Shown: piece after piece, positions 7,769 to 17,350 of the stretch
Layout of the letters: each line of letters begins with the position of its first letter
How positions within the stretch are numbered: the stretch's first letter is position 1
Assembly: GCF_017094525.1 (NCBI RefSeq)
Contig: NZ_CP064788.1
Span: forward strand, 2,775,030-2,839,029
Direction: 5' to 3'
DNA from: Halapricum desulfuricans
GTDB taxonomy: Archaea > Halobacteriota > Halobacteria > Halobacteriales > Haloarculaceae
Length of the DNA stretch: 64,000 nt
The notes under the pieces: generated by a model
What the model was told of the DNA's origin: nothing
The model's database searches: none
What the model saw: the letters and a program-made list of their open reading frames with translations, nothing else
Position numbers and translations under genes: made by a program

Positions 7769-9028
7769 ATGGACGAGCGGGCAGGCGGCCCGAAGCCGCG
7801 GCTCGGGCGTCGGGCGTACCTCAAGGGAGTTAGTCCGATCGTGGGGGTCGGAGCAGCTGGGTGTCTTGGGGTCGGGACTGACTCCGGTCCGATCCGTGTC
7901 GGCAACCTGTCCCCGTTTAGTGGTGGCCTCGGGTGGATCGGCCCCAACTCACGACGCGGTATCCGGACCGCGCTCGCGGGCAACGGCGGCGTCAACCGGG
8001 CCACGATCGACGGCAGGACCGTCGAGATCGTCGAGCGAGACACGGAAACCGATCCTGAGACGGCGATCGCTGGCTTCCGCTCACTCGACGACGCGGGCGT
8101 CGAGACGATGGTCGGCCCATCGAGTGTCGTGGCGGCGAGCCTTTTCCGGCCCGCGCTCACTGCTCGTCTGTCGTTCGTCTCGCCGGTATCGGGGACGACG
8201 CAACTCGACAACATCGGCGGGACGTACATCTGGCGAACAGTTCCATCGGACACAGTCGGCGCTCGCGCACAGGCTCGATTCGCATATCAGGAACCAGGCT
8301 GGCGACGGATGGCACTAGCATACAGAGATAGCAAAGGGTCCTACAGCTTCTCGAAGGCCTCCGGGGAGTACTTCTCTTCGCTCGGTGGCGACGTCGTAAC
8401 TGAAGTCGAGCTCAACCCGAACGCCACCGATTACCGGTCGGCTGTCCGAACGATTCAGGACGCGGGAGCCAGTGTGGTGTCTCTCACTGCCGGTACCACG
8501 ATCACCGGCCAGTTCATTCGCGACTACGTCTCGCTTGGCGCGGACGACGACTTCGCGATCTTGCTCGGTAACGACGTCCTGACGTCGGCGTTTATCGATG
8601 AGATGGGGGCTGACACAATGGAGGGGATGGTGGGACAGACGCCGGCTCCTGGTCCAGCCATCGATGCTTTCACCGAGCGATACGACGCGATCCACGGCAC
8701 GCCCCCCGGCATATTCGCGGCGGCGGCGTACGATGCGATGAATCTCATTGCACTCGCGTTCGTCACGGAAGGCGAGCCAAACCGGCGTGCCGTCCCGGAC
8801 CATCTCCGGAAGATCGGGAACCCACCGGGAACAGAGGTTTCGACGTTTGCAGCCGGGAAAGCGGCGCTTGAGGCCGACGAGCCGATCAACTACGTCGGTG
8901 CCGCGACCCCACAGAACTTCAACGAGTACGGCGATCCGCTCGGTTCGTTCGCGATCAATCAGGTCGTTGATGGCTCCTGGCAGACCGTCACCACCTACAC
9001 CGCTGAACAACTATCCGAAAGAGGATAA
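7769..9028 (+). CDS. Branched-chain amino acid-type substrate-binding lipoprotein
   Basis: A 419-residue type I periplasmic-binding-protein fold (Peripla_BP_6, LivK/BasB-like). The N-terminus carries a twin-arginine-like RRAYLKG followed by a short hydrophobic run and a lipobox GAAGC, so it should be anchored outside the membrane. Ligand-fold landmarks include IRVGNLSPFSGGLGWIG near the mature start, TMVGPSSVVAASLF, and AAAYDAMNLIALAF near residue 320. No permease or ATPase genes are adjacent. Instead a HAMP-type histidine kinase starts 53 bp downstream (or 11 bp with the alternative GTG), so the protein probably presents a ligand to a sensor rather than to a transporter. The actual ligand is unknown. 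Confidence 0.85.
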   Translation: MDERAGGPKPRLGRRAYLKGVSPIVGVGAAGCLGVGTDSGPIRVGNLSPFSGGLGWIGPNSRRGIRTALAGNGGVNRATIDGRTVEIVERDTETDPETAIAGFRSLDDAGVETMVGPSSVVAASLFRPALTARLSFVSPVSGTTQLDNIGGTYIWRTVPSDTVGARAQARFAYQEPGWRRMALAYRDSKGSYSFSKASGEYFSSLGGDVVTEVELNPNATDYRSAVRTIQDAGASVVSLTAGTTITGQFIRDYVSLGADDDFAILLGNDVLTSAFIDEMGADTMEGMVGQTPAPGPAIDAFTERYDAIHGTPPGIFAAAAYDAMNLIALAFVTEGEPNRRAVPDHLRKIGNPPGTEVSTFAAGKAALEADEPINYVGAATPQNFNEYGDPLGSFAINQVVDGSWQTVTTYTAEQLSERG

Positions 9029-9080
9029 TTATGTATGGGTGGCGAGTGAACAGGACAGTCACCTGGCGACTGCTCCAGCA

Positions 9081-10826
9081 ATGTTCGATACACTCACGCC
9101 CCACGGATGGAATCTCAAGCGGAAGGTGATCCTGGCGTTTGCTCTCACGGCGTTGCTCGTTGCCGCGACCGGCGTAGTCGGGTTTGTCGCCGTTTCGACG
9201 GTGTACGATAATTCTAACGCAATCAATACGAATGCCGAAACTGTCGATACGACCAAAGAGCTCCTGATCGCCATCGAGCAGGAACAGGTCGCAATCTATG
9301 CCGACATTGCGGGGGAGCCAGGAGCAAGAGAGGAGTTTGAAACTGCCGCGTCAAACTTCGATCGGTGGGCCGACGAGATGAATGTCGAGCGACTGGATGG
9401 CGAACAACGGCAGCTGTTCACAGCGCTCGAGGCCAAACACGCGCAGTACACGAGACTTTCCCGGGAAGTATTCAACGCGACACAAGCCGGCGATATCGAC
9501 CGGGCTAACACCATCATCGAAACGCAACTCGATCCGCTGTCCGTCGAGATGCGCGGTATGGCGTATTCACTTCAGGGACTTGCTCTCGAAAACAAACGGC
9601 AAGCTACGACCCAAGTCGCCGATACGGCCGAGACGACACAACGACTCGTCCTGTTGTTGAGCGCGGGTGCGTTCGGAGCCGCGATCCTCATTGGCTTGTT
9701 CGTCTCCAACCGACTCACAGAGCCAGTCAACCAGCTCTCGGCGTCCGCGATCTCGATCAGCGAGGGTGACTTCAGTACCGAGATCGACGAGTATCACGCG
9801 GACGACGAAATCGGACGGATGGTCGAAGCGTTCGGCGAGATGCGGACAAATCTCGAAGGCGTGTTCGCCGAGCTTGACGCCATCAGCCAGCACCTTCAGC
9901 AGGGCGATCTCGACCACGAAATCGACACCGACTACCCCGGCACGTACGGGGAGATTATGCACAACATCGACGAGAGCATCACACAGCTCACCGCGAGTTT
10001 CGATGAAATCAGAGACGCCAGCGAGAACCTACGGGCTGGCGAACTCGATTACGACATCGATACCGACCGGCCGGGCGAGTACGGGGCCGTGCTGTCGGAT
10101 CTCGAGGGTGATCTGGCTCAGCAACGCGACCGCGAGCGAGAACTCCAACGGCAAAAAGACCAACTCGAGGACTTCGCGACGATCGTCGCACACGACCTGC
10201 GAAACCCGCTTACCGTCGCTCGGGGACGGATCACACTGCTCGAAGACGAGTACACGAACCCGACCGCAGCGCCCCACTTCGATGCCATTCAGCAGGCTCA
10301 CACTCGGATGGAAACACTCATCGACGATATACTGTCGCTGGCACGAGCCGGACAGCCCATCGGGGAGAAAGAATGGGTGGACGTCAGCCAGGTCGCCCGC
10401 GATGCCTGGGCAACGATCGACGCGCCGGGAATGACGTTACAGACGACCGGCCACTTCGAGGTCAAAGCGAGTCGTGAGCGATTACAACAACTCCTCGAGA
10501 ACCTGTTCGGTAACGCAAACGCCTATGCGGGAGACGAGGTGACTATCTCGGTCGGCTCGATCGAGGCGATGCCGACGACGACGAGGGATTCGACCGCCAA
10601 TGAGTCCGGCTTTTTCGTCGCCGACGACGGGTCCGGCTTCGACGAGGGGCAACAATCGAAAGTATTCAAGCCCGGCTACACGACCGACGATTCTGGAACC
10701 GGCTACGGGCTCTGGATCGTCCAGACGATCGCTAACGCCCACGGATGGCGGGTCAGCGTCACTGAGAGCGAGACTGGCGGAGCGAGGTTCGAGGTCACGG
10801 GCGCACGCGTTCGCGAGCACCGCTAG
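9081..10826 (+). CDS. Transducer-like HAMP histidine kinase
   Basis: 581 residues. The N-terminus (GWNLKRKVILAFALTALLV) has TM1, then an extracellular helical bundle (about 40-185), TM2 (about 192-212), a HAMP domain and two extra HAMP-like units carrying DYPGTYGEIM and DRPGEYGAVL. These closely match the transducer at 60228-62597. Instead of an MCP signalling domain it continues into a kinase: H-box IVAHDLRNPL with His371, a dimerisation helix, and HATPase_c with VADDGSGF and GTGYGLWIVQTIANAHG. ATG 9081 is chosen by alignment with the transducer start; GTG 9039 is the alternative. It is co-directional with the binding lipoprotein, its likely input partner. Confidence 0.85.
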   Translation: MFDTLTPHGWNLKRKVILAFALTALLVAATGVVGFVAVSTVYDNSNAINTNAETVDTTKELLIAIEQEQVAIYADIAGEPGAREEFETAASNFDRWADEMNVERLDGEQRQLFTALEAKHAQYTRLSREVFNATQAGDIDRANTIIETQLDPLSVEMRGMAYSLQGLALENKRQATTQVADTAETTQRLVLLLSAGAFGAAILIGLFVSNRLTEPVNQLSASAISISEGDFSTEIDEYHADDEIGRMVEAFGEMRTNLEGVFAELDAISQHLQQGDLDHEIDTDYPGTYGEIMHNIDESITQLTASFDEIRDASENLRAGELDYDIDTDRPGEYGAVLSDLEGDLAQQRDRERELQRQKDQLEDFATIVAHDLRNPLTVARGRITLLEDEYTNPTAAPHFDAIQQAHTRMETLIDDILSLARAGQPIGEKEWVDVSQVARDAWATIDAPGMTLQTTGHFEVKASRERLQQLLENLFGNANAYAGDEVTISVGSIEAMPTTTRDSTANESGFFVADDGSGFDEGQQSKVFKPGYTTDDSGTGYGLWIVQTIANAHGWRVSVTESETGGARFEVTGARVREHR

Positions 10827-10859
10827 TTGATACGGAATAGACGTCACGATCTGCCAGTA

Positions 10860-11888
10860 TCAGGACTGCAGTTCCGCCATGTGTTCCTCGAAGGCCGCCC
10901 AGAACGGGTCCTTGCCGGGGTGATCGACGGCTTCGCCGTCGACGGTCAGCCCCGATCCGGTGACGACCTCACCGACATCGGCCGCGGGGATCCCCTCGCG
11001 TTCGAGGGCCTCGAGCACGTCCCCGACACCGTCAGGGTCGACTGTCGCCAGCAGCGTTCCCTCGCTGATGGAGATCCAGGGATCGACCCCGAAGAACTCG
11101 CAGGCCTCGCGGACGCCGGGCTGGACCGGCACGCGGTCGCGCTCGATCTCGATCCCCACGTCGGCGGCGCGCGCCATCTCGAAGAGCCCGCCGTAGATGC
11201 CTCCCTCGGTCGCGTCGTGCATCGCCGTCACCGGTCCGGCCGCGGCCGCTACCAGCGCGTCCCGGACCGGGCTCATGTCGTAAAAGCGATCCTGGGCGTC
11301 TTCGATCGTCGACTCCGGGAGCTCGCCCGCCAGCAGCGACTCGAACTGAATCGACAGCAGGCCCGTCGTCTCGATTGCAGGGCCTTTCGTGACGATCACG
11401 CGGTCGCCAACGTTCGCGCCGTTCGGGCGGACGAGGTCGTCCGGATCGCCGACGGCCATCGACGTCCCGCCGCCGACCATCGGGTAGTTACAGCCAGCGT
11501 AGCGGGCAGTGTGACCGGTCACGATCGACACGCCCAGCTCGCGCGCCTCCCGATCGAAAGTCCCCCAGACCGTCTCGAACTCATCGTCAGTGATCTCGGG
11601 CGGGAGGTTGAAGTCGACGCTGAGATACGCCGGCTCCAGCCCCGAGACGGCGACGTCGCTGAGCAGGACGTGAAACGCGAACCACGCCGCCCGCTCGAAC
11701 CCGACGGCGGGCATGACGAACACGGGATCGGTCGCCATCGCCAGCGCCTGCTCGCCGATCTCGACGACGCCGAAGTCGACGCCGTGGCTTGGCCCGAGCG
11801 TCACGTCCTCGCGGTCGGCCCCCAGCCGCGGATAGATGTACTGGTCGAAGAACTCCCGATCCGCCTTGCCGAGCTCGGGGTCGCTCAT
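10860..11888 (-). CDS. AIR synthase-related (PurM/HypE-like) protein
   Basis: A 342-residue PurM-fold protein of the group that includes AIR synthase, HypE and thiamine-monophosphate kinase. The N-terminal domain contains HGVDFGVVEIG and VSGLEPAYLSVD. The glycine-rich DATEGGIYGGLFEMA (about residues 215-230) is the ATP-associated segment of the C-terminal domain. It lacks surrounding purine or hydrogenase maturation genes, so the substrate is not known. It ends 34 bp from the stop of the convergent histidine kinase. Confidence 0.75.
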   Translation of the reverse strand: MSDPELGKADREFFDQYIYPRLGADREDVTLGPSHGVDFGVVEIGEQALAMATDPVFVMPAVGFERAAWFAFHVLLSDVAVSGLEPAYLSVDFNLPPEITDDEFETVWGTFDREARELGVSIVTGHTARYAGCNYPMVGGGTSMAVGDPDDLVRPNGANVGDRVIVTKGPAIETTGLLSIQFESLLAGELPESTIEDAQDRFYDMSPVRDALVAAAAGPVTAMHDATEGGIYGGLFEMARAADVGIEIERDRVPVQPGVREACEFFGVDPWISISEGTLLATVDPDGVGDVLEALEREGIPAADVGEVVTGSGLTVDGEAVDHPGKDPFWAAFEEHMAELQS

Positions 11889-11934
11889 TACTGGTTGGTA
11901 TCGCCCCGTGGTAGTAAGGCTTGCTGGTTCGGTG

Positions 11935-12810
11935 CTAGCCGATCGTGATCAGCGTGATACCGGCGACGGCCAGCCCTGCGGCGACCAGCCGGATCCGGAA
12001 GGCATCCTCGTTCAGGAGGATCCCGCCGAGCAGGACGGCCACGACGGCCTGAGTGTTGACGATCGGCGACCCGATGCTGGCGGGCAACAGCTGAAAGGCG
12101 AGCAACACGAGGTGGTTGGCGACGGCGACGAGCAACCCCGCGGCGGCGAACTTCGGCAGGTCCCGTCGTGTCTCGGCCGGCCAGGACGCACGAGCCGCAA
12201 GCGGCGCGACAAACAGCGTGACGATGAAAAACATCACCGGGAGAAACGTCTGTGGCGGGAGCGAGAGCTCCTGCATCAGGTAGCGCTTGCCCACGTCGAC
12301 GACGCCGAACGCGGCGGCACTGGCCAGCGCCAGCTGGGCGGCGGTCGTCGTCGCGGCCCGCCGGAACGGTTCGAGGAGCTCGCCGGGCTGGTAGTTGGCG
12401 ACGTAGACGGCGGCCGTCGCGACGAGGACGCCCGTGACTTGCAGTGGGGTCAAGTGTTGGCCAAGCAGGAGGATCTCCAGCGGCAGGACGAACACGGGAA
12501 CGATCTTGCTGATCGGGGCGACGTACGAGACCGCGCCGCGCCGGAGCGCTGCCAGAAACGACAGCAGGGCCAGCCCGGTCATCGCCGAGACCCCGAAGAC
12601 GACCGTGAACAGCCACAGATCGGCACTGGCCGGGAGATAGTCGCCATCGACGGTACACGCGGCGACCGGCAGATACCAGAGGAACGCCGCCCCTTCGACG
12701 AGCACGAGGTACACCGGCGAGGGGTACGGCGAGAAGTACCGTTTGATCGCGTAGAGATACGCGCCGAGCAACAGCGCCGACGCGATCGCGTAGCCGAGTC
12801 CGAGGTTCAC
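11935..12810 (-). CDS. EamA/DMT-family transporter
   Basis: A 291-residue membrane protein with about ten hydrophobic helices arranged as two EamA repeats: the first about 5-135 with SKIVPVFVLPLEILLLGQ, the second about 150-290 with NTQAVVAVLLGGILLNE. The short polar linkers and length are typical of drug/metabolite exporters. Substrate cannot be read from the sequence. It lies 46 bp upstream of the PurM-like gene in the same orientation, so the two may be co-transcribed. Confidence 0.85.
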   Translation of the reverse strand: MNLGLGYAIASALLLGAYLYAIKRYFSPYPSPVYLVLVEGAAFLWYLPVAACTVDGDYLPASADLWLFTVVFGVSAMTGLALLSFLAALRRGAVSYVAPISKIVPVFVLPLEILLLGQHLTPLQVTGVLVATAAVYVANYQPGELLEPFRRAATTTAAQLALASAAAFGVVDVGKRYLMQELSLPPQTFLPVMFFIVTLFVAPLAARASWPAETRRDLPKFAAAGLLVAVANHLVLLAFQLLPASIGSPIVNTQAVVAVLLGGILLNEDAFRIRLVAAGLAVAGITLITIG

Positions 12811-12849
12811 AGCGCGACTATTCGACCCGACACCAAGAGGCGTTCGTTC

Positions 12850-13806
12850 CTACCGCAGATCGAGTTCGTCGAGTCGCTCCTGGAGCGTCTCGGCCGAGGC
12901 GTGGAGTTGCTCGTGTTCCTCGTCGGTCAGATCGTACTCCAGCACCTGCCGGACGCCGCGGCGGTTGACGACGCTGGGCAGACTGAGGTACACGTCGTCG
13001 AGGCCGTGCTGGCCCTGCATGAGCGTCGAGACCGTCAGGATCGTGTCCTCGTCGCGGACGATCGCGTCGATGATCTCGGCCGTCGCGAGCGCGACCGCGT
13101 AGTTAGTCGCGCCCTTCTTGTCGATAATTTCGTAGGCGGCACCCGCGATTTTCTCCGACAGCTCGTCTTTGATGTCCGGACCGCAATCTCGCAGACAGGC
13201 CGAACAGAAGTCGTCAAAGGGCATCCCTGCGAGGTGAGCGCTGCTCCAGACCGGCACTTCGCTGTCGCCGTGCTCGCCGATGACGTAGGCGTGGACGTTC
13301 TGGGCGGCGACGTCACAGTGCTGGCTGAGGACCTGCTTGAACCGGGCGGTGTCAAGCACCGTCCCCGAGCCGATGATCCGCTCGTGGGGCAGGTTCGAGA
13401 CCTCCCAGGTGACATACGAGAGAATGTCGACGGGATTGGTGACGACCAGCAACACCGTCTCGGGGTCGATCCGCTCGGTGATCTGGGGGACCATGTCCTC
13501 GAAAATACTCACGTTGCGCTCGAGCAGTTCCATGCGGCTCTCGCCCGGCTTCTGGCTCGCGCCCGCAGTGATCACGACCACGTCGGCGTCCCAGCAGTCC
13601 TCGTAGTCGCCGACGTAGACGTCGACCGGTTCGACGAACGCCCCGCCATGGGAGAGGTCCATCGCCTCGCCCTCGGCTTTCTCGCGGTTGATGTCGATCA
13701 GCGCGATCTCCGAGACGGTGCCGCTGTTCATCAATGCGAACGCCGTCGTCGCGCCGACGTTCCCGGCTCCGACGATGGCGACCTTGCCCTTGATGCTGGT
13801 GGTCAT
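12850..13806 (-). CDS. ldh: L-lactate dehydrogenase
   Basis: A 318-residue NAD-dependent LDH/MDH fold enzyme. KVAIVGAGNVGATTAFALMN is the nucleotide-binding loop. Specificity loop ASQKPGESR has Gln where malate dehydrogenases have Arg, arguing for lactate/pyruvate. The catalytic His is in VIGEHGDSEVPVWS, and the substrate Arg is in SGTVLDTARF. ATG 13806 (MTTSIKGKVAIV) is chosen; a longer upstream frame has no family similarity. LDH is unusual among strictly respiratory haloarchaea and suggests fermentative or lactate metabolism. Confidence 0.9.
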   Translation of the reverse strand: MTTSIKGKVAIVGAGNVGATTAFALMNSGTVSEIALIDINREKAEGEAMDLSHGGAFVEPVDVYVGDYEDCWDADVVVITAGASQKPGESRMELLERNVSIFEDMVPQITERIDPETVLLVVTNPVDILSYVTWEVSNLPHERIIGSGTVLDTARFKQVLSQHCDVAAQNVHAYVIGEHGDSEVPVWSSAHLAGMPFDDFCSACLRDCGPDIKDELSEKIAGAAYEIIDKKGATNYAVALATAEIIDAIVRDEDTILTVSTLMQGQHGLDDVYLSLPSVVNRRGVRQVLEYDLTDEEHEQLHASAETLQERLDELDLR

Positions 13807-13919
13807 TCCTGTTGGCTTCTTTCGGGCACGCAGACATAAAGTTGCGGACAGTGGACAGCCGTTCACGGCCGGCGGTCACGAGTACTCGAACGTCTGTTCG
13901 TCCGACGATGCGGTTCGTC

Positions 13920-14063
13920 CTACGACCGCCACTCGTTGCCACAGCGGTTGCACTCGAAGTACCGCCAGTCGGTCCCGCCCGGCACGCGTTCGCGGGCGGT
14001 CGTCTCTCGGTCGCAGCTGCCACACACCGGACAGGCCGTCATTGCCTCGGTACTGAGGGACAT
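13920..14063 (-). CDS. Small zinc-ribbon protein
   Basis: A 47-residue protein, MSLSTEAMTACPVCGSCDR at the start, with CPVC and CNRC knuckles about 25 residues apart and an aromatic DWRYFECNRCGNEW end. This is a single zinc ribbon as seen in many small haloarchaeal proteins. A TATA-like AATATATAC lies about 30 bp upstream (14084-14094), supporting ATG 14063. It is divergent from a second small zinc ribbon at 14174. Function is unknown. Confidence 0.65.
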   Translation of the reverse strand: MSLSTEAMTACPVCGSCDRETTARERVPGGTDWRYFECNRCGNEWRS

Positions 14064-14173
14064 ATCAGTTCGTACGTACCACTCGTATATATTCTTTCGG
14101 AAGTGAGTAAAGATTTCTGGAGTCGGTCGGGTCGGCCGAAACGTCAAGGGGTCTCGGTCTCGAAATCCCGAGT

Positions 14174-14350
14174 ATGACCCGAACGACGTACACCTGTGAC
14201 GGGTGTGGGACTCAGCTGGACAACGAAAAGGACATCCAGAAAAGCACTGGGACGATCCGCCCGGACTGGCAGTGTCGGACCTGTGGGACGACCGTGCCGT
14301 CGGTCGTCGCCGAACGGATCAGCCATCAAAAGCAGAACGCGACGGAATAA
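14174..14350 (+). CDS. Small zinc-ribbon protein
   Basis: A 58-residue protein starting MTRTTYTCDGCGTQLDNEKD, with CDGC and CRTC pairs flanking a 22-residue loop (KSTGTIRPDWQ), so it should bind one zinc. It is followed 28 bp later by the MFS gene, possibly co-transcribed. Comparable orphan zinc ribbons are frequent in haloarchaea. No function can be assigned. Confidence 0.7.
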   Translation: MTRTTYTCDGCGTQLDNEKDIQKSTGTIRPDWQCRTCGTTVPSVVAERISHQKQNATE

Positions 14351-14378
14351 AGGCCGCTGGCACCCACGGACTGATCGA

Positions 14379-15632
14379 ATGGACGGAAACGAGCGATCAA
14401 TCGTCGCGTTCGCGAGTTCGGCCCACGCGCTCGTCCACACCTACGAGCTGTCGATCCCGATCTTCGTCGTCGTCTGGTTGCAGGCGTTCGACGCGACGAC
14501 GGCACAGCTCGGACTGGCGGTCACAGGAGGGTACGCCCTGTTCGGGATCGGTGCGCTGCCCGGCGGCGTGTTGGCCGATCGGTTCGGCTCGCGCCGGCTC
14601 GTCGCCGGCGGCCTCGCCGGGATGGGACTGTCGTTTCTGGCGCTGAGTTTCGCGAACGGGCTGGTCGCCGTCGCACTCGCGCTGGCCGGCTGGGGCGTGG
14701 CCGCGAGCGTCTACCACCCCGCCGCCCTGTCACTGCTGTCGACCGGCGTCGAGAACCGCGGGACGGCCTTCGCCTACCACGGGATGGCCGGCAACGCCGG
14801 GATCGCGCTCGGGCCACTCGTCTCGGCGCTGCTTCTGGTGGCGCTCGACTGGCAGACCGTCGTCCGACTGCTCGTCGTGCCGGCGGTCGCCGTCGCTGGA
14901 TACGCCCTTGTCGTCGAGTTCGACGAGATGGCCGCCGTCGATGCGGACGTCCGCGAGTCCAACGCCGACGGGCCGGGTCGCGCAGTCTCGCCGTCGTCCG
15001 TACTCGCCGACAGCAGGACGCTGTTCACCGCCGGCTTCGTGCTGGCGCTCGCGGTCGTGATGGCAAACGGACTGTTCTACCGCGGGACGCTGACCTTCCT
15101 GCCGGAGACGCTCGGGGACTTCCTGCCGCCGATCGACGAACTCCTCGGCGTCGTCGGGTCCGACAGCGTACTGGCCGCGGAACTCGACACCGCATCGCTG
15201 GTGTACGCCGGCCTGCTGACGGTCGGCATCGCCGGCCAGTACGCCGGCGGGAAACTCTCCGATCGCGTCTCGCCGACGCTCGGCATCGCCGGCGCGTTCG
15301 GAGCGCTCGTCGCTGTCGCCGTCGCGTTCGTCCCCGCCGCCCGGATCGGACCGGTTCCGCTGCTCGCGGTGAGCGTCCTGCTCGGCCTGTTCCTGTTCGC
15401 GCTCCAGCCGCTCTATCAGGCGACCGTCGCCACGTACACGCCGCCGGACGGCCGGGGCCTCTCGTACGGATACACGTACCTGGTGTCGTTCGGCGTCGGC
15501 GCGACCGGGGCGACGATCGCCGGCTATCTCCTCTCGACGCTCGGTATGGGCGGGACGTTCCTCGTACTCGCGGTGTTTCCGGCGCTCGGGGGCGGATTCG
15601 CGCTGGCACTATATCGGTGGGATCCGGCGTGA
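14379..15632 (+). CDS. Major facilitator superfamily transporter
   Basis: A 417-residue membrane protein with about twelve hydrophobic helices in two halves separated by an acidic loop (about 185-205, EMAAVDADVRESN). The loop after helix 2 contains GGVLADRFGSRRLV, the classic MFS loop 2-3 signature. The fold resembles small-molecule permeases of the FsrA/YfkF kind, but the substrate is unassigned. ATG 14379 opens with a short polar segment before helix 1. Confidence 0.85.
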   Translation: MDGNERSIVAFASSAHALVHTYELSIPIFVVVWLQAFDATTAQLGLAVTGGYALFGIGALPGGVLADRFGSRRLVAGGLAGMGLSFLALSFANGLVAVALALAGWGVAASVYHPAALSLLSTGVENRGTAFAYHGMAGNAGIALGPLVSALLLVALDWQTVVRLLVVPAVAVAGYALVVEFDEMAAVDADVRESNADGPGRAVSPSSVLADSRTLFTAGFVLALAVVMANGLFYRGTLTFLPETLGDFLPPIDELLGVVGSDSVLAAELDTASLVYAGLLTVGIAGQYAGGKLSDRVSPTLGIAGAFGALVAVAVAFVPAARIGPVPLLAVSVLLGLFLFALQPLYQATVATYTPPDGRGLSYGYTYLVSFGVGATGATIAGYLLSTLGMGGTFLVLAVFPALGGGFALALYRWDPA

Positions 15633-15634
15633 TG

Positions 15635-15659
15635 GTGACCGCTGCCCCGATTCACCGGT
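15635..15659. repeat. Single arm of the 3'-end element family (copy D)
   Basis: GTGACCGCTGCCCCGATT continuing into CACCGGT matches the conserved arm of the elements at 509, 18479 and 30257 at about 21 of 25 positions. It begins two bases after the MFS stop. A matching second arm is not evident, so this may be a half element or chance. Confidence 0.35.
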
Positions 15660-15704
15660 ATGACCGCCCGGCGGCTTTTTGCGCTCCGGCCCACTCTAGG
15701 AGGT

Positions 15705-16595
15705 ATGCGCGTACTCGTCACCGGGGCAACGGGATTCGTCGGCAGCCATCTCGTTCCGGCCCTGCTCGATGCTGACCACGACGTCGTCGCGATGACCCGC
15801 GATGCCGACCGCTACGACCCGCCCGACGGCGTCGAGGTCGTCGAGGGCGACCTGCTGGAGCCGGAGACGCTGGCCGGCGACCTCGACGGCGTCGATGCGG
15901 CCTACTATCTGGTTCACTCCCTGCAGACCGGCGGGGACTTCGAGGAGCGCGACCGGACGGCCGCGACCAACTTCGCGGCGGCCGCCAGCGGGGCCGGCGT
16001 CGAGCGGGTGATCTATCTCGGTGGCCTGGGTGAGACCGGCGACGACCTCTCACCGCACCTGCGCTCGCGCCAGGAGGTCGAGCAGTTGCTGGCTCGCGGG
16101 AGCTACGATCTGACGACGCTGCGGGCGGCGATCATCGTCGGTTCGGGCAGCGTCAGCTTCCGGATGGTCCGCCAGCTGGTCGCGAAACTGCCCGTCATGG
16201 TCGCCCCGCGGTGGGTGTACACCGAGTGTCAACCCATCGGGATCGCGGACGTCGTCTCGTATCTCGTCGGCGTGCTCGACGCTCCCGAGACTGCCGGCGG
16301 GACCTACGAAATCGGCGGCCCGGAGGTACTGACCTACAAGGAGATGCTCGTCCGAACCGGCGAGGCGATGGGGAAGCGACCGCTGGTCGTCCCGGTCCCC
16401 GTGCTGTCGCCGAAACTCTCCTCCTACTGGGTCGATCTCATGACCGACGTGCCCAGGTCGATCTCGCATCCGCTGATCCTCGGACTGAAGAACCCGGTCG
16501 TCGTGACCGACGACAGCATCGATCGGCACGTCACGGTCGATCGAATGCCGTTCGGAGAGGCCGTCGAGCGCGCGCTGGCGGAGGCGTCGGCGTGA
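15705..16595 (+). CDS. NAD(P)-binding NmrA/SDR-like protein
   Basis: A 296-residue atypical short-chain dehydrogenase. [21 protein letters not shown] is the TGxxGxxG cofactor loop; a YLVHS segment and a [18 protein letters not shown] segment are typical of the NmrA-like/SDR_a5 group related to complex I NDUFA9 and quinone-linked proteins. An unusually strong Shine-Dalgarno sequence, AGGAGG, sits just before the ATG, so this gene is likely translated from a leadered mRNA. It overlaps the next membrane-protein gene by four bases (GTGA), indicating translational coupling. Confidence 0.85.
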   Translation: MRVLVTGATGFVGSHLVPALLDADHDVVAMTRDADRYDPPDGVEVVEGDLLEPETLAGDLDGVDAAYYLVHSLQTGGDFEERDRTAATNFAAAASGAGVERVIYLGGLGETGDDLSPHLRSRQEVEQLLARGSYDLTTLRAAIIVGSGSVSFRMVRQLVAKLPVMVAPRWVYTECQPIGIADVVSYLVGVLDAPETAGGTYEIGGPEVLTYKEMLVRTGEAMGKRPLVVPVPVLSPKLSSYWVDLMTDVPRSISHPLILGLKNPVVVTDDSIDRHVTVDRMPFGEAVERALAEASA

Positions 16596-17350
16596 GTGAC
16601 GGCGGTCCGGAGACGAGCGCGGGGACGACGAACGCGGATACGCCCCCCGAAGCGATCTACCGCGAGGACCGGTGGGTCTACGAGAGCATCGTCGGTTCGA
16701 TCCCCGGCATGGAGTTCTCCCGGACGCAGGCGATGGCGATCCAGCTCGGCCTGTTCGGGATCGGGGTGATCGTGATCGCGGCGCTCACCGACCGGTGGAC
16801 GGCGGCGCCCGCGGGGCTGGCCGCCGTCGCCGTCGTCTCGGCCGGGAGCGTCCTCATGCTGACGCTCGGTCGCCGCATCCGGAATCTTGACGTTCCGGGA
16901 TGGTACACCCACACCCTGTTCGGCACGGGGATCGAGATCGTACTGGGCGTGTTCTCCTACGTCGGACTGATCACCTACCTGTTCGTGGCCGAACCGCGCC
17001 AACCCGGCCCGTCGCTACTGGAGACGCTGCTCGGGCCGGAGCCGTCGGTACTGGCGGTGGCGTTTACGCTGCTCGTGCTGTGGGACGTCTGCTATCGCAT
17101 CGGCACGGGCTGGTGGGCCAGTATCGTCGGACTGTGGCGCTCAGTCCTGTTCGCCGACCGGCTCGACCGGCCGACGAGAGCCGCGCTGATGGAGGCCGAC
17201 CTCGTGACGATCGGGTTCGCGGCCGTCCAGCTCGTGTTGTTGCCGTTTCTGGATGGCCACCGGCTGCTGGCGCTGCTGGTCGCGGGCCACGTCGTGGCAG
17301 TCACGCTAGTCTCCGGACTCTCGGTGCTGTTACTGCGGCAGTCACGCTAG
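16592..17350 (+). CDS. Haloarchaeal integral membrane protein, altered C-terminus
   Basis: 252 residues with an acidic N-terminal tail of about 45 residues and six or so hydrophobic helices (for example [33 protein letters not shown]-like region, [18 protein letters not shown]). It resembles the DUF7530 haloarchaeal membrane proteins. The GTG start overlaps the stop of the SDR-like gene. A 41-bp tandem duplication (34-bp copies at 17296-17329 and 17337-17370) shifts the frame so that the stop falls inside the second copy. The final LLRQSR is therefore probably not ancestral. Confidence 0.65.
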   Translation: MSDGGPETSAGTTNADTPPEAIYREDRWVYESIVGSIPGMEFSRTQAMAIQLGLFGIGVIVIAALTDRWTAAPAGLAAVAVVSAGSVLMLTLGRRIRNLDVPGWYTHTLFGTGIEIVLGVFSYVGLITYLFVAEPRQPGPSLLETLLGPEPSVLAVAFTLLVLWDVCYRIGTGWWASIVGLWRSVLFADRLDRPTRAALMEADLVTIGFAAVQLVLLPFLDGHRLLALLVAGHVVAVTLVSGLSVLLLRQSR

